64,000 nucleotides of DNA from Enorma massiliensis phI (GTDB lineage: Bacteria; Actinomycetota; Coriobacteriia; Coriobacteriales; Coriobacteriaceae). Shown here one piece after another: positions 51,558 to 60,844 of the stretch. Position 1 is the first letter of the stretch. Every line of letters begins with the position of its first letter. The notes beneath the pieces were generated by a model. That model ran no database searches. It was not told where the DNA came from and saw only the letters and a program-made list of their open reading frames with translations. The stretch covers positions 526,604 through 590,603 of the forward strand of contig NZ_HE978575.1 in assembly GCF_000311845.1 (NCBI RefSeq). Direction: 5' to 3'. The translations under genes were made by a program, and so were the position numbers.

Positions 51558-54372
51558 GGCTTGCGATGCCCGTTTGCGCCGGTGCCGCATGCCGATGGCG
51601 GTCTCGCGCGCCGCGTTCTGTCTCCTCGCGATCGTTGCGATGACCGGTCTTTGGGGCTGGTCGTTCGAGCCTTTTGCGATCGTCGGCTGGAATGCCGGCC
51701 TCCCCGTGATTTCTTGGCTGTCGTGCGCCGATGTTGCCGGGCTTCTCATGCTTGCCTTGTTGGCGGCATGGTGGCTTGCCGCTCCAGCTCGCCGGGCCCT
51801 GTTCCGTTTCGGCATGCGGCTTTGGAAGAGCGACCTTCTTGTCGTGCTGCCTGCGGTTATCCTCCTTCTACGCGGAAGCGCGCTATGGGGATCGCTCTTC
51901 CTGCTTGTTGGATGCGCGCTGTGGCTGCCTCTCGCGGTCTCGCTTTTCTCGTGCGATGCTGGGAGCGCGTGTTTGGGCGCGGGGCAGGGGAAAGATGAGG
52001 CGTTTGAAGTGCCGCCGCATTTGCCGGTGAGGCGCTCGCCGCTCGTGGCTTGCTGCATCTCCCTTTTGGTCGTCTCTCTCTATGCTGCGATGCTATCAAG
52101 CGCGCGGGTATACGTCGATGGGGTTGTCCAGTGGGCCTCTCCCGACCTGCATGTGGTCGCAGCGTGGTCCGCCGTGTGCTGCTGGTGCGCGGTCGCCGCG
52201 TTGGCGTATATCTGCCGCGTTCCCCATTGGCGCGGCGCGCTCATCCTGCCCGTCTTCTCTGCATGCGGCTCATGGATGCTGGGCGGGGTGCCCTTGGGAG
52301 CGTCCCTCGCCTCCTTTGGGGCGTCGCTTGCATTTGCGGCCGTCGCGTGCATCTGGCTGTTCGCGATGCACCGTCTTTCCGCGTCTGCAGACGGCCAAAG
52401 CGCGGGTGCGGCCTTTCTACCGGTCGGCGTCGTGCTTTCAACCTCATTGGCACGGTCGTTCGCGATGGGGGCGAATGAGCCCGCGACGTTGCTGGTATTC
52501 GAAATCTCCGGCATGGTGCTCCTTATCGTCCAAGCGGTTTGGATGCATTCGAGAGCTGGCATGGGCGGGGCAGATGGGGCTCGCGTTCCGTCCGATTGCG
52601 GCCAAAAAGATGGTGGGAATTCGGCACCTGGCCGGCTTCTCGATAGCAAGGCCGCCGAAGTGCGGGACGCATGCGCCCGGCTCGCTCGGCATCACGACTT
52701 CACTCCGCGAGAAGAGGCGGTCGTTTCTGCCATGGCCGAAGGACGCTCCCTTGCGCAGATCGCCCAGGCGGAGGGCATAACGAAATCCACGGCTGGTACC
52801 TATGCCGCACGAGCTTATGTAAAACTCGGCGTTGCATCGCGTGCCGAGGCGCTCGAGGCGGTGCGGCGAGAGGCCGCTGCGGGCGCGCGCCAGGAGGCTC
52901 GCGCGTGCATCGAAGCTGGCGGGGCGACGTTCGCCGAGGGGCGGGGCACGGCGAATGCTGCCGCGGGGGAGGGGGCGCCGCATACCGCCGAGGATGCGGC
53001 GAGTCCACCGCTGCTGCATGAGATTGTCGTGCGCTTGCATGGCAAACGCGTCTTTGCGGCTTTGAGTCTCATGAGTTGGTCGCTCCTTGCTGAGGCCCTC
53101 GTCCTGTCTTGGTTGGGCTCTGCTCAATCGTTTTGGTCGCTTCATGGGGAAGCGGCTCCCCTCATGGCCCTGCTGGTGATGATTGCTACCCTCACGTGGA
53201 CGGGCGTGGGAGATAGTCGGTCGAGCACGGCTTCTCGAGGAGTTTGCGGCGGAGCGTTAGGGAGCGCCTCGCCCGTCCGTTCGCCTCGTATAAACGCTTC
53301 GGGCGTGATGTGGCTGCAGGTCGTCGCAATACTGGTCTTTGCGGCGCTTGCTTTCGCTCCGGGCGGGTTGAGTTGGGCCGCAGTGCATCGCATTGGGAGG
53401 GGCACGGTTGCCCTCGTAGCCTGTATCTCGGGGTTTACTGCGGTTGCGCTTGCGTTCCATGCGCTTTGGAGCCTGTGGCGCGATGCCCTGCCGCTGCGGG
53501 AGCTCGTTGCTGTTCCCATGGCATCATCCCTGGCGTTCGGGTGCTCCGTTTGCTTCGATGCGCTGGTGCCGGTTGTGCTCAGCTGCGGTGTTGTCTGCAT
53601 TGCTGCCATGGTGGTCCACGCGTGCTCGTGCGCGTCTGCCCCCGCTTCGTCCATACCTGGGGAAAGCGTTCCGCATGGCGGGGATCCTCGAACTTCGCCG
53701 CGGGCCTTCTCGCTTCGCATCGGTCTCGTGCGCGGCGCGGCTCTGGTGGTGGCAGGTATGTCCTGCGGTATGCTCTTCCAGCTGCTGAACGGGTCGTATA
53801 CCGCCTTGCATCCATGGCGCCTAGCGTCGTCGCTCGCATGGCATCTTGCCCTGCACGGCACGACGCTTTCGGCTGTGCTGTATGCGTCGATGCGGGCAAT
53901 GCGCTTCGCCCAACGTGCAGGGCGGTCTCTGCTCGACGTGGTCTCTCCCATTGCCATGCCGTGGCTTCTTGGCTTTGGGTGCAGCAGCGGCGTGCTCGTC
54001 GATGTGCTGCTCCAGCCGCATGGTTCCGTTCGCTCGGTTATCGCGTTGGTCGCTATCGGTATGGTTTGCGGCGCGTGGGCGCTTGCGAGTACGATAGCAA
54101 GCTATCGGCGGCGCCTGGCGTTTTCGCGGCGTACTGCTGGGTTCCTCGACCAAGCGCTTGAGGGTTCGGGGCTGACCGATGCCGAGTGCGTCGTGCTCGG
54201 GTACCTGTTCCGAGGGTTCACGGCGGCGGGTATCGCGCGCGAGCTCACGGTGAGCTTGAACACCGCCCGAACCCACGTGCGGCACGTATACGCAAAACTC
54301 GGCGTTCACGGTCGCTCGGAGCTCTTCGATGCCGTAGAGCGCCGCCTCGAGCGCTATGAGGAGCGTCTCTAG
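51502..54372 (+). CDS. Membrane protein with two LuxR-type HTH domains
   Basis: A 956-residue protein from ATG 51502; an ATG at 51526 with GAGAG upstream is an alternative start. It reads as two similar halves. The first has about eight to ten membrane segments (36-348), then a LuxR HTH at 397-450 (FTPREEAVVSAMAEG...KSTAGTYAARAYVKLGV). The second has another set of membrane segments (515-870) and a terminal LuxR HTH at 888-948 (LTDAECVVLGYLFRG...NTARTHVRHVYAKLGV). Coriobacteria have many single-module membrane LuxR regulators; two in one chain is not the usual form. The first HTH is the more diverged. Its position after an ABC exporter suggests local control of that exporter, by analogy with sensor-regulated peptide exporters. 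Confidence 0.85.
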   Translation: MSSILRACMSNMLLRMRDKACDARLRRCRMPMAVSRAAFCLLAIVAMTGLWGWSFEPFAIVGWNAGLPVISWLSCADVAGLLMLALLAAWWLAAPARRALFRFGMRLWKSDLLVVLPAVILLLRGSALWGSLFLLVGCALWLPLAVSLFSCDAGSACLGAGQGKDEAFEVPPHLPVRRSPLVACCISLLVVSLYAAMLSSARVYVDGVVQWASPDLHVVAAWSAVCCWCAVAALAYICRVPHWRGALILPVFSACGSWMLGGVPLGASLASFGASLAFAAVACIWLFAMHRLSASADGQSAGAAFLPVGVVLSTSLARSFAMGANEPATLLVFEISGMVLLIVQAVWMHSRAGMGGADGARVPSDCGQKDGGNSAPGRLLDSKAAEVRDACARLARHHDFTPREEAVVSAMAEGRSLAQIAQAEGITKSTAGTYAARAYVKLGVASRAEALEAVRREAAAGARQEARACIEAGGATFAEGRGTANAAAGEGAPHTAEDAASPPLLHEIVVRLHGKRVFAALSLMSWSLLAEALVLSWLGSAQSFWSLHGEAAPLMALLVMIATLTWTGVGDSRSSTASRGVCGGALGSASPVRSPRINASGVMWLQVVAILVFAALAFAPGGLSWAAVHRIGRGTVALVACISGFTAVALAFHALWSLWRDALPLRELVAVPMASSLAFGCSVCFDALVPVVLSCGVVCIAAMVVHACSCASAPASSIPGESVPHGGDPRTSPRAFSLRIGLVRGAALVVAGMSCGMLFQLLNGSYTALHPWRLASSLAWHLALHGTTLSAVLYASMRAMRFAQRAGRSLLDVVSPIAMPWLLGFGCSSGVLVDVLLQPHGSVRSVIALVAIGMVCGAWALASTIASYRRRLAFSRRTAGFLDQALEGSGLTDAECVVLGYLFRGFTAAGIARELTVSLNTARTHVRHVYAKLGVHGRSELFDAVERRLERYEERL

Positions 54373-54399
54373 GCTGAGGGGCATTCCTGTCGAAGAGTG

Positions 54400-54425
54400 A
54401 ATCGTAGACACCAGGCGTCTACGAT
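54400..54425 (+). terminator. Hairpin after the LuxR gene
   Basis: AATCGTAGAC (54400-54409) pairs with GTCTACGATT (54416-54425), with a six-base loop and a short T-run. It is 28 bases after the stop. Confidence 0.6.
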
Positions 54426-54438
54426 TTCATACGTGCGT

Positions 54439-54467
54439 GAGGCGCTGAGACCGGGTCTCAGCGCCTC
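54439..54467 (+). terminator. Strong GC hairpin after the LuxR gene
   Basis: GAGGCGCTGAGAC pairs perfectly with GTCTCAGCGCCTC around a three-base loop. A T-rich stretch (TTCTCGTTT) follows a few bases later. Confidence 0.65.
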
Positions 54468-54533
54468 GCATTCTCGTTTGAAGCGGTGCCAAGAGCACGG
54501 CGGGATACGTTCGAGGTCGCGCCCCTTGTTCGC

Positions 54534-54600
54534 AAAGCGTCGCACAACTCGAAGGCGAGGTCGATATTAGGCCTTCGCCTACGAGTTATGCGACGCTTTT
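54534..54600. terminator. Bidirectional terminator between luxR and hydA
   Basis: Arms starting AAAGCGTCGCA (54534) and ending TGCGACGCTTTT (54600) pair over about 25 bp with two mismatches and a 15-base loop. A and T tracts on both sides allow termination in both directions. It serves the plus-strand LuxR gene and the minus-strand hydrogenase gene. Confidence 0.75.
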
Positions 54601-54645
54601 GGGTGAGGCCTGGTCCCGTCGCGCGCCCCGCTGTGTGGCCGCGGG

Positions 54646-56388
54646 CTATGCCTCGGTGCCGTCGGCCGTCACACGGAAGGGCATGGCCCAGTCTCCGTGG
54701 TCGGAATGAAGCAGCTCCTCCGCGCGCTCGGAGAGCGGTTCGCCCAGGAAGTCGTCGTAGCAGGCCTTGACCGCCGGGTTCTCGTGGCTAAAGCGCAGCT
54801 CGCTCTGCTCATCGATGATGCGCAGCGTGCAGCCGCGGTCGGCGGAAAGGTTGAACCCTTCGATGATGGGCTGGCCACCGCCACCCACGCAGCCACCGGG
54901 GCAGGCCATGACCTCAACGAAATCGTAGCTCGCCTCGCCGCGCTCGATGGCACGGCAGAGCGCGTCTGCGTTGGCAAGGCCGCTCGCCACCGCGATGCGG
55001 AGCGTACGGTCGGGCAGCTGGAACCCCTTCTCGCGCCATCCGCGCTCGGGTCCTTCGGAGCGAATCTCATGGAATGCGTCCGCGTCGGGGTTCTCACCGG
55101 TCACAAAGTTGTAGGCGGTGCGGAGTGCGGCTTCCATCACGCCGCCCGTCACGCCGAAGATGTGTCCGGCGCCCGTCGCCACGCCGAGCGGGCGGTCGAA
55201 GTCCTCTTCTTCCAGAAGGTCCACGTTTACGAAGCGCTGGCGAAGCTGGCGCGTGAGCTCGCGGACCGAGAGCACGGCATCCACGTCCGGACCGGTGCCG
55301 GTGGAGTCCATGCCGGGGTAGGCGGCCTCCATCTTCTTGGCGACGCACGGCATATAGGACACAACGAAGATCTTTGCGGGGTCCACGCCGAGGATCTCGG
55401 CATAGTACGTCTTGGCGAGCGCGCCGAAGATCTGCTGCGGGCTCTTCGTGGTGGAGAGCTTCTTCGCAAGCTCGGGGTAGCGCGTCTTCGCGAAGCGCAC
55501 CCAGCCGGGGCAGCATGAGGTGAACATGGGCCCCTCGGCGCCTTCCTTCAGATGCTCGATGAGCTCGCTTGCCTCCTCCATGATGGTCACGTCGGCAGCG
55601 AAGTCGGTGTCGAAGACGTAGTCGAAGCCCAGGCGGCGAATCGCCGCGACCATGCGGCCCGGTGTCGGCGGCTTGCCCCCCAAGTCGAGGAGCTCTGCCC
55701 AGGAGGAGCGAACGGCGGGTGCCACCTGCGCGATGGTAATTGTGTCGGGGTCAAAGATCGCATCGAAGACGCGCTCGGTGTCGTCGCGTTCATGAAGTGC
55801 GCCCGTGGGGCAGTTGGCGATGCACTGGCCGCAGAAAGCGCAGTCGTCGGGAGCCACGGCGTCCACGTGCGCGCGGCTTCCGGAGTCCACGAGGTCCCAA
55901 ACGCCGAGCGCCTGCACCTTCTGGCATGTGGAAACGCAGCGCAGACAGTTCACGCATTTCTCGGGCTCGCGCACGAGCGGGAACCGCGCGTCGATGGGCT
56001 TGGTCTCGAAGAACGTGGTATAGGGCACCTCGTGGACGCCCATGCGGTCGGTAAGCGCTTGCAGCTGGCAGGTTCCGTTGCGGAAGCACGTGGGGCAGCG
56101 GCGATCGTGCCGCGAAAGGATGAGCTGCAGGTTGGCCACGCGGGCGCGCCGCACGCGCGGCGTGTCGGTGTAGACCACCATGCCATCCGTGACCTCGTTG
56201 TTGCACGCGGCCACCAGGTGGTCGATGCCCTCGACCTCCACGAGGCATACGCGGCACGCGCCGATCTCGTTGATCTCGCGCAGGTAGCACAGGGTGGGGA
56301 TGTCCACGCGGTGCTCACGCGCCACCTCAAGGATCGTGGCGCCCTCTTCGGCTTCGTAGACGTTACCGTCGATCGTGATCTCTACCAT
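54646..56388 (-). CDS. hydA: [FeFe] hydrogenase catalytic subunit
   Basis: The 580-residue enzyme has a NuoG-type N-terminus: a [2Fe-2S] domain with CYLREINEIGACRVC, then His-ligated [4Fe-4S] HDRRCPTCFRNGTC and two [4Fe-4S] motifs (CVNCLRCVSTC, CAFCGQCIANCP). The H-cluster motifs follow: TSCCPGW (L1), MPCVAKKME (L2) and EVMACPGGCVGGGGQP (L3). All key Cys are present, so it should be active if the HydEFG maturases exist elsewhere. No maturase gene is in this window. It overlaps the upstream GltD-type gene by seven bases. This pairing resembles the glutamate-synthase-associated (A2-type) hydrogenases, which link H2 to NAD(P)H and ferredoxin. Confidence 0.93.
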   Translation of the reverse strand: MVEITIDGNVYEAEEGATILEVAREHRVDIPTLCYLREINEIGACRVCLVEVEGIDHLVAACNNEVTDGMVVYTDTPRVRRARVANLQLILSRHDRRCPTCFRNGTCQLQALTDRMGVHEVPYTTFFETKPIDARFPLVREPEKCVNCLRCVSTCQKVQALGVWDLVDSGSRAHVDAVAPDDCAFCGQCIANCPTGALHERDDTERVFDAIFDPDTITIAQVAPAVRSSWAELLDLGGKPPTPGRMVAAIRRLGFDYVFDTDFAADVTIMEEASELIEHLKEGAEGPMFTSCCPGWVRFAKTRYPELAKKLSTTKSPQQIFGALAKTYYAEILGVDPAKIFVVSYMPCVAKKMEAAYPGMDSTGTGPDVDAVLSVRELTRQLRQRFVNVDLLEEEDFDRPLGVATGAGHIFGVTGGVMEAALRTAYNFVTGENPDADAFHEIRSEGPERGWREKGFQLPDRTLRIAVASGLANADALCRAIERGEASYDFVEVMACPGGCVGGGGQPIIEGFNLSADRGCTLRIIDEQSELRFSHENPAVKACYDDFLGEPLSERAEELLHSDHGDWAMPFRVTADGTEA

Positions 56389-58205
56389 GACATCCGTCCT
56401 TCCTCATGCAGGATGCCGCAGCCGAAGTGGTCGCAGTTGAGGCACCTGAGCGTCTCTTGGCGGATTTCCTGTTCCGACAGGCCGTACTCTACGAGCTCAA
56501 AGTCGTGCACGCGCTCCTCGGTGGGGCGCTCGCCGTTCACGGAGCGGCCGCAGGGCACGCGGTCGTCTAGGCGCGGCGTCGGCAGCTTGATGTCGACCGA
56601 TACGGTGTGGTGGAAGCCGAGGTACGTATCGATGGAACGTGCCGCCTTCTTGCCGTCGGCGATGGCAAGGATCACCGTTGCGGGCCCGCGCATGCAGTCG
56701 CCGCCGCTGAAGATGCCCGGATGCTCCGGCACGGCAAGGCTCTCGTCCACATCGAACTGCTTCCAGCTCGTGGGCAGGCCCTCGTCGGCGAAGTAGTCGG
56801 ACTGGATATCCTGGCCGATGGCCACGATGACCACCTGGCAGGGGAATTCATGCGGCTCGCGGTCGGCGGTCACGGGTGCGGGGCGCCCGCGTTTCACGGG
56901 GCCGATGATCTGGGGTTGCGCCTTGAGCGCGCGAACGCGGCCCTCCGCATCGGTGAGCACCTCGAGCGGGGCCATGAGATCGGCGATCTCGCAGCCATCG
57001 GCGATGGTTCCTTCGATTTCCTCGGGTAGCGCTGTCATGTCGGCTACGCGGCGACGGTAGACCACGGTGACCTTCTTTGCCCCGCAGCGCACCGCCGAGC
57101 GCGCGGCGTCCATGGCAACGTTGCCGCCGCCCACCACGCAGACCTCGAGGCCCGTGTAATCGGGCGTGTTGCCCAGACCGATCTCGCGCAGCATCCGCAC
57201 GGCGGGCACGACGCCCTCGGCGTCCTCCCCGGGCATGCGGAGCTTCTTATCGCCGTGCGCGCCCATGGCGATGTAGACCACGTCGAAGTCGCGCTGGAGC
57301 TCTTCGAGGGTGATGCCGGCTGGTCCCACCGGGGTGCTGCAGCGAATCTCGACACCGGCTGCCTCGATGGAGGCGATTTCGTCGTCGAGGATGTTCTTGG
57401 GCAGGCGGTAGTTGGGGATGCCGTAGCGCAGCATGCCGCCTGCCTTCTCGCGCTGCTCGAACGCGACGACCTCATGGCCCATGCGGGCGAGGTAATAGCC
57501 GCAGGTGAGGCCCGAGGGCCCGGCGCCCACGATGGCGATGCGCTTGCCCGTGGCGGGGCCTCGATCGGTCGCGCGCGGGCCGGTCGCGTGGTCTACGGCG
57601 TAGCGCTTGATGCCGCGGATGTTCACGGCATCGTCCACCATGGTGCGGCGGCAAGTCTCCTCGCAGGGATGCTCGCATACATAGGCGCATGCGCTGGGGA
57701 AGGGGTTGTCCTTGCGGATGAGTTCCACGGCCTCGTCGTAGCGGCCCGCTGCCGTAAGGGCGATGTAGCCGGGGATGTCCACGTGCGCCGGGCAGCTGAC
57801 CTCGCACGGCACGCCCTGGCTCGAGCTGCGAAGGCACCCGCCGGTGGCGGCGTGGTATTCGAAGTCGTCGCGGAAGGCCTTCACGCTCATGAGCACCTGC
57901 TCGGCGGCCTGGTAGCCTACCGCGCAATCGGAGCTCACGCGAATCTGCTCGGCAAGGTCTTCAAGGCGTTCGATTGTGCCCGGATCGGCGGTGCCGCCGA
58001 TGATCTGCTCGAGCATGTCGGTCATGGCGCCCAGGCCCACGCGGCACGGCGTGCATTTGCCGCAGCTTTGCGCGTGCGCCACGCCCACGAGCGCGCGCGT
58101 CATATCGACGGGGCAGGTGCCGCGGGCGTTCGCTCCCAAACGTCGGCTTGTGTTGGAGCACATTTCGCCCAACGCGCCGTAGGAGCTGTCGTTCTCAAAC
58201 AGCAT
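56382..58205 (-). CDS. NuoF-type iron-sulfur domain fused to GltD-like NAD(P)H oxidoreductase
   Basis: The 607-residue protein starts with a NuoF C-terminal-like [4Fe-4S] domain: SCGKCTPCRVG near residue 47, with a fourth Cys in SSDCAVG. The GltD-like part has N-terminal ferredoxin-type Cys (CEVSCP, CEHPCEETC), an FAD site AIVGAGPSGLTCGYYLARMG (about 215-235), and an NAD(P)H site VCVVGGGNVAMDAARSA. It lacks the FMN/NADH part of real NuoF. It probably passes electrons between NAD(P)H and the hydrogenase. ATG 58205 has AGAGGGGATAAGC upstream; an upstream extension to 58250 looks uncoding. It is coupled to hydA by a seven-base overlap. Confidence 0.88.
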   Translation of the reverse strand: MLFENDSSYGALGEMCSNTSRRLGANARGTCPVDMTRALVGVAHAQSCGKCTPCRVGLGAMTDMLEQIIGGTADPGTIERLEDLAEQIRVSSDCAVGYQAAEQVLMSVKAFRDDFEYHAATGGCLRSSSQGVPCEVSCPAHVDIPGYIALTAAGRYDEAVELIRKDNPFPSACAYVCEHPCEETCRRTMVDDAVNIRGIKRYAVDHATGPRATDRGPATGKRIAIVGAGPSGLTCGYYLARMGHEVVAFEQREKAGGMLRYGIPNYRLPKNILDDEIASIEAAGVEIRCSTPVGPAGITLEELQRDFDVVYIAMGAHGDKKLRMPGEDAEGVVPAVRMLREIGLGNTPDYTGLEVCVVGGGNVAMDAARSAVRCGAKKVTVVYRRRVADMTALPEEIEGTIADGCEIADLMAPLEVLTDAEGRVRALKAQPQIIGPVKRGRPAPVTADREPHEFPCQVVIVAIGQDIQSDYFADEGLPTSWKQFDVDESLAVPEHPGIFSGGDCMRGPATVILAIADGKKAARSIDTYLGFHHTVSVDIKLPTPRLDDRVPCGRSVNGERPTEERVHDFELVEYGLSEQEIRQETLRCLNCDHFGCGILHEEGRMSW

Positions 58206-58387
58206 ATGCTTATCCCCTCTGCCATGCGGTGCTGGCGATGTATTTTGCACCTAAATACTCACACTACTGTCTCGTGTTCCGTCCCGCAGCCCCCAACCGG
58301 GCGAACGGTCAAACTGTTCGACAAAGGGTTATTTCTGTTCGCACCGCGCCGCGCTTTCGGGCAAGATCCGGACACCGCAGGCAAGTT

Positions 58388-58416
58388 GAAACGCAGACAC
58401 CGGGTGTCTGCGTTTC
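58388..58416 (-). terminator. Palindromic terminator after the HAD gene
   Basis: GAAACGCAGACACC (58388-58401) and GGTGTCTGCGTTTC (58403-58416) are perfect complements with a one-base centre and A/T ends. It is 45 bases after the stop of the minus-strand HAD gene. Confidence 0.75.
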
Positions 58417-58460
58417 ATTCCCGGCGGCCTTTGGGCGGCAGCGCCGGAGGGGCAGTAGAT

Positions 58461-59291
58461 TCACTCTGCGAGCAGTTGCATGATGAAAGCCCCGACGCCC
58501 GCGTTGTTGTTGGCGCCGCACACGGCGTCGGCTGCGTCCTTCGTTTCGTCTTCTGCGTTGGCCACGGCCACTCCGGTGCCCGCCGCTTCGATCATCGGGA
58601 TGTCGTTGATGTTGTCGCCGAATGCTACTGCGTCTGCGCGCGATATGTCCAGGTACGAGCAGAGCCATGAGAGCGCCTCGCCCTTGGTGGCCCGCGCGTC
58701 GGAGATCTCGATGCTATTGGATACCGAGCGCACGACCGAGATATCGGGCACCTGTTGCACCGCCTCGAGCAGCGCGGCGCAATCGGCGGGGTCGTACCAG
58801 AAGTAGGAGATGCGCTCGATGTGCTCAAGCGTGGTCATGAACGCCTCGGTCTCCCCATCAAAGGGAGTGCGAATGGAGCGCATGAGCTCAAGCTGGTAGG
58901 GGTCGTCCGCGAACTCGGCAAGCCGGTCATACGTCTTGCGATGCTCGAACACGCGCCCGTCCGCGAAGAGGTCGAAGGTGACGTCGCGACCTTCGGCAAA
59001 TTGGAGCAGCGTCCGCGTCCGCTCGTGGCCCAGATCGCAGCGGTGTATGGCCTCGCCGGTGGAGAGGTCGGTTACCGTTGCCCCGTTCGCGCTCACGGCA
59101 TAGCGCGCGGCAGGGTGCTTAAGCAGCACCTTGGGAATGGCGGCAAGGGACCGTCCCGTGCACGGCACGAACTGGGCGCCCGCCTCGTGAATGGCGTCGA
59201 GCGCCGCTAGATTTCCCTCCGGTACCTCCTTCCTCGATGTCAAAAACGTGCCGTCGAGGTCGGAAAAGAAGATCAAGTTCTGGTGTGGCAC
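58461..59291 (-). CDS. HAD-superfamily Cof-type phosphatase
   Basis: The 276-residue protein has HAD motif I SDLDGTFLTSRKEVP, motif II CTGRSLAAIP and motif IV FGDNINDIPMIEAAGTGVAVANA, with a C2 cap between them. The substrate is unknown. The start is GTG 59291, with a GAGGC-type site. It begins 26 bases after the citrate synthase stop and is probably part of the same transcript. A palindromic terminator follows. Confidence 0.9.
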   Translation of the reverse strand: MPHQNLIFFSDLDGTFLTSRKEVPEGNLAALDAIHEAGAQFVPCTGRSLAAIPKVLLKHPAARYAVSANGATVTDLSTGEAIHRCDLGHERTRTLLQFAEGRDVTFDLFADGRVFEHRKTYDRLAEFADDPYQLELMRSIRTPFDGETEAFMTTLEHIERISYFWYDPADCAALLEAVQQVPDISVVRSVSNSIEISDARATKGEALSWLCSYLDISRADAVAFGDNINDIPMIEAAGTGVAVANAEDETKDAADAVCGANNNAGVGAFIMQLLAE

Positions 59292-59317
59292 GGCTGCCTC
59301 GCCCTCGCTTCGCTTGC

Positions 59318-60733
59318 CTATCGCTCGGAGAGGGGAACGTACTCCGCCTGCTCCATCACAGAATTATAGGCAGGACGGATGATGCGGTTGGCGCCATAGA
59401 TCTCCTCCATGCGATGGGCAGCCCAGCCGGCGGTGCGCGCTACGGCAAAGATGGGCGTGTAGAGATCTTCGGGCACGCCGAGCATGTTGTAGATGAAGCC
59501 GGTGTAGAGGTCGATGTTCGCGCAGATGGGTTTGGTGGTTCCGCGCACGTCGCGCATGACCTGCGGCGCTAGGCGCTCGATGCGCTCTATGAGCGCGAAC
59601 TCTTCACCCAATCCTTTCTGCTCCGCGAGCTTGCGCGCGTACTGGCGGCAGATCTTGGCGCGTGGGTCCGAGAGCGTGTAGACGGCATGCCCCATGCCGT
59701 AGATGAGGCCGGCGCCGTCGAACGCCTCGCGGTTCAAGATCTTCATGAGGTATCCTGCTACCTCGCCGTCGTCGTCCCAGCGGCGCACGTGCTCGCGGAT
59801 ATCTGCATGCATGGCCATGACCTTGGAGTTGGCGCCGCCGTGGCGCGGGCCCTTGAGCGAGCCGATGGCCGCGGCGTAGGCGGAATAGGCGTCGGTCGCG
59901 GAGCTCGAAAGAACGCGGCAGGCGAAGGTCGAGTTGTTGCCGCCGCCGTGCTCGGCGTGGAGCATGAGCATCACATCAAGGAGCATTGCCTCGTCGTGGG
60001 TGAAGTTGTCGCCCTCGCGGAGCACCTGCAAGATGGTTTCCGCCATCGAGTAGGACGGGTTGGGCCGAGGGATGTGCGCCCGGCGCCCCTCGAACTCCGC
60101 ATTGCGCACGCTGTGCGCGATGGCTGCGATGCGCGGCAAGCGGGCGAGGAGCGAGAGCGCCACATCGATCTCGTGCGGGGCGGAGATGTCGTCGGGGGTT
60201 TCGTCGAAGGCGTAGAGCATGAGAACGGCTCGCGCGAGCACGTTCATGATGCTCTTGGACTTGGTGGTGAGGGGGAACTCGTTGATGTAATCCATGGGCA
60301 GCAGGCGCTGGCTTGCGATGCGCGCGCAGGTGGCATCGAGTTCGTCTTGCCGCGGTAGCTCGCCGGTGAGCAGCAGGAATACGAGTTCCTCATAACCAAA
60401 GCGCTGCTCCTGCTGCGCATGGGCAACGAGTTTTTCGATGTTGTATCCGCATATGGTGAGCTTGCCCTCATCTGGGACAAGCGTCCCGTTCTCGCGACGA
60501 TAGCCATGCACATCCGAGATCCTCGTAAGGCCGGCGACCACGCCCGACCCGTCCGCGTTGCGCAGGCCTCGCTTAACATCATGGGAGCGGAAGAGCTCCT
60601 CGTCGTAGGGCACCATGACGGCGCCGTCGTACAGGCGCTTGGTGGCAGGGGAGACCTCGCGGGTCTCGGCGAAGTCGATCGTTGTGCGCTCGGCAATGAG
60701 CGGGTGCCTCAGATTGATCTCGGTCATGCTCAC
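59318..60733 (-). CDS. gltA: Citrate synthase
   Basis: The 471-residue enzyme condenses oxaloacetate and acetyl-CoA. It has the active-site His motifs MLHAEHGGGNNSTF (about 255) and GMGHAVYTLSDPRA (about 335), and the late RPAYNSV region. The N-terminus is longer than in small citrate synthases, similar to enzymes of Clostridia and Coriobacteria. I used GTG 60733 because GGAGG lies nine bases before it; ATG 60727 is two codons later. It probably serves glutamate synthesis in an incomplete TCA cycle. It is the first gene of a unit with the HAD gene. Confidence 0.92.
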   Translation of the reverse strand: MSMTEINLRHPLIAERTTIDFAETREVSPATKRLYDGAVMVPYDEELFRSHDVKRGLRNADGSGVVAGLTRISDVHGYRRENGTLVPDEGKLTICGYNIEKLVAHAQQEQRFGYEELVFLLLTGELPRQDELDATCARIASQRLLPMDYINEFPLTTKSKSIMNVLARAVLMLYAFDETPDDISAPHEIDVALSLLARLPRIAAIAHSVRNAEFEGRRAHIPRPNPSYSMAETILQVLREGDNFTHDEAMLLDVMLMLHAEHGGGNNSTFACRVLSSSATDAYSAYAAAIGSLKGPRHGGANSKVMAMHADIREHVRRWDDDGEVAGYLMKILNREAFDGAGLIYGMGHAVYTLSDPRAKICRQYARKLAEQKGLGEEFALIERIERLAPQVMRDVRGTTKPICANIDLYTGFIYNMLGVPEDLYTPIFAVARTAGWAAHRMEEIYGANRIIRPAYNSVMEQAEYVPLSER

Positions 60734-60844
60734 GGGCAGCAACCTCCATTCGGGTTCGAGGCGGCGCGACCTAACCGGTCGCGCGGGCCGTGGGCGCCGC
60801 AGCTCGTGCCCGGGTGCGGCGCTCAGCCTGGCGAAGCGTTCGCT

